DNA of 64,000 bases from Dermacentor variabilis (Eukaryota > Arthropoda > Arachnida > Ixodida > Ixodidae), in contig NC_134570.1 in NCBI RefSeq assembly GCF_050947875.1, positions 227,029,265-227,093,264 on the forward strand, read 5' to 3'. This document shows, in pieces, positions 63,708 through 64,000 of the stretch (its first letter is position 1; each line of letters opens with the position of its first letter). Under the pieces are notes generated by a model, which saw only the letters and a program-made list of their open reading frames with translations, ran no database searches and was not told the origin of the DNA. Both the position numbers and the translations under genes were made by a program.

Positions 63708-64000
63708 ATGTTGAAAAGCCTGTTGATTTTTTCAGGCGACATAGAAACTAATCCGGGTCCCATCACTGAAAAAATGTTCGCCGAATCGCTGCCAGGACAG
63801 GCTCGCATAAGCAACGAAATATCTGCACTAACCTCTAAAATTGCCTTTTTCTATGATCGTCTATCTAAACTAGAGTCACTTGTCGCCAACACCAAAGATG
63901 TCGGTGAGCGCGTGCAGGAACTAGAAAGAACTGTTTCTGGTCTTTCAGATATGATCCAAAAGCTGGAGCGTAAGAATGACGACCTTGAAAATCGGTCGCG
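63708..64000 (+). CDS. LINE ORF1 with 2A-like leader and coiled coil (partial)
   Basis: The frame from ATG 63708 reads MLKSLLIFSGDIETNPGP, a short hydrophobic leader ending in a D-x-E-x-N-P-G-P motif, then ITEKMFAESLPGQARISNEI and a coiled coil with heptad-like Leu/Ile spacing (KLESLVANTKDVGERVQELE, LSDMIQKLERKNDDLENRS). It runs off the window without a stop. Coiled coil followed by ENRS(R) is how CR1/L2-type ORF1 proteins with an RRM core begin; the ORF1 at 44230-44955 is a relative. 2A-like motifs make ribosomes skip the Gly-Pro bond and are known at N-termini of some LINE proteins, where they release a signal-like peptide. The frame is open upstream of the ATG as well. No lesion is visible in what can be seen. 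Confidence 0.75.
   Translation, partial: MLKSLLIFSGDIETNPGPITEKMFAESLPGQARISNEISALTSKIAFFYDRLSKLESLVANTKDVGERVQELERTVSGLSDMIQKLERKNDDLENRS

Overview
This window looks like repeat-dense arthropod DNA, most probably from an ixodid tick. The basis is a tRNA-derived SINE of the kind found in ticks (42157-42424) and LINE/LTR families typical of tick genomes. The species is inferred, not proven. I found no intact host gene. Nearly everything recognisable is a transposable element or its wreckage, on both strands and often nested.

Layout. 1-870: unassigned. 871-4879: long-terminal-inverted-repeat DNA elements with about 9-bp target duplications, set in a dispersed ~465-bp repeat that carries a tRNA-like segment; a THAP zinc-finger exon lies at 1379-1537. 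4895-9850: nearly full-length LINE 'family A' (PHD-like finger plus SGNH esterase ORF1; endonuclease/RT ORF2) ending in (ATCC)n. 11304-16395: related LINE 'family B' on the minus strand. 16859-20860: 3' part of an RNase H-bearing LINE, split by a gag-protease-integrase LTR element without reverse transcriptase (17403-20347). 21411-26499: a young Gypsy-type LTR retrotransposon (minus strand) with 152-bp LTRs differing at 3 sites, long gag and pol frames, and a GGGAAAC heptamer at the gag stop. 26684-27018: Penelope-like GIY-YIG relic. 27019-28140: head-to-head copies of the 465-bp repeat. 28174-31304: second copies of LINE A and B joined through (ATCC)n. 32073-34409: decayed second Gypsy with a large (CA)n tract. 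35300-36605: P-element-type transposase relic. 39150-45700: a multi-layer nest in which a Jockey-like LINE is split by a CR1-like LINE that itself carries a MITE-like element, two LINE fragments and a SINE. 45900-51187: I-type LINE with RNase H (plus strand). 52986-59296: a LINE B copy split by a 5.75-kb minus-strand LINE with a clean 15-bp duplication. 59297-61662: LINE B again, after (CATC)n. 62516-63235: Gypsy pol scrap. 63236-64000: 5' end of a further LINE with a 2A-like motif.

How the parts relate. Autonomous retroelements (LINE A/B, I-type, CR1-like, Gypsy) supply enzymes. SINE, RT-less Gypsy and long-TIR elements look like dependants. LINE 3' microsatellite tails appear to serve as landing sites for further LINE copies. 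Most copies are dead through single nonsense codons, homopolymer slips, truncation and inverted 'snap-back' duplications. The 21411-26499 Gypsy is the best candidate for a still functional element; the LINE beginning at 63708 runs off the window.
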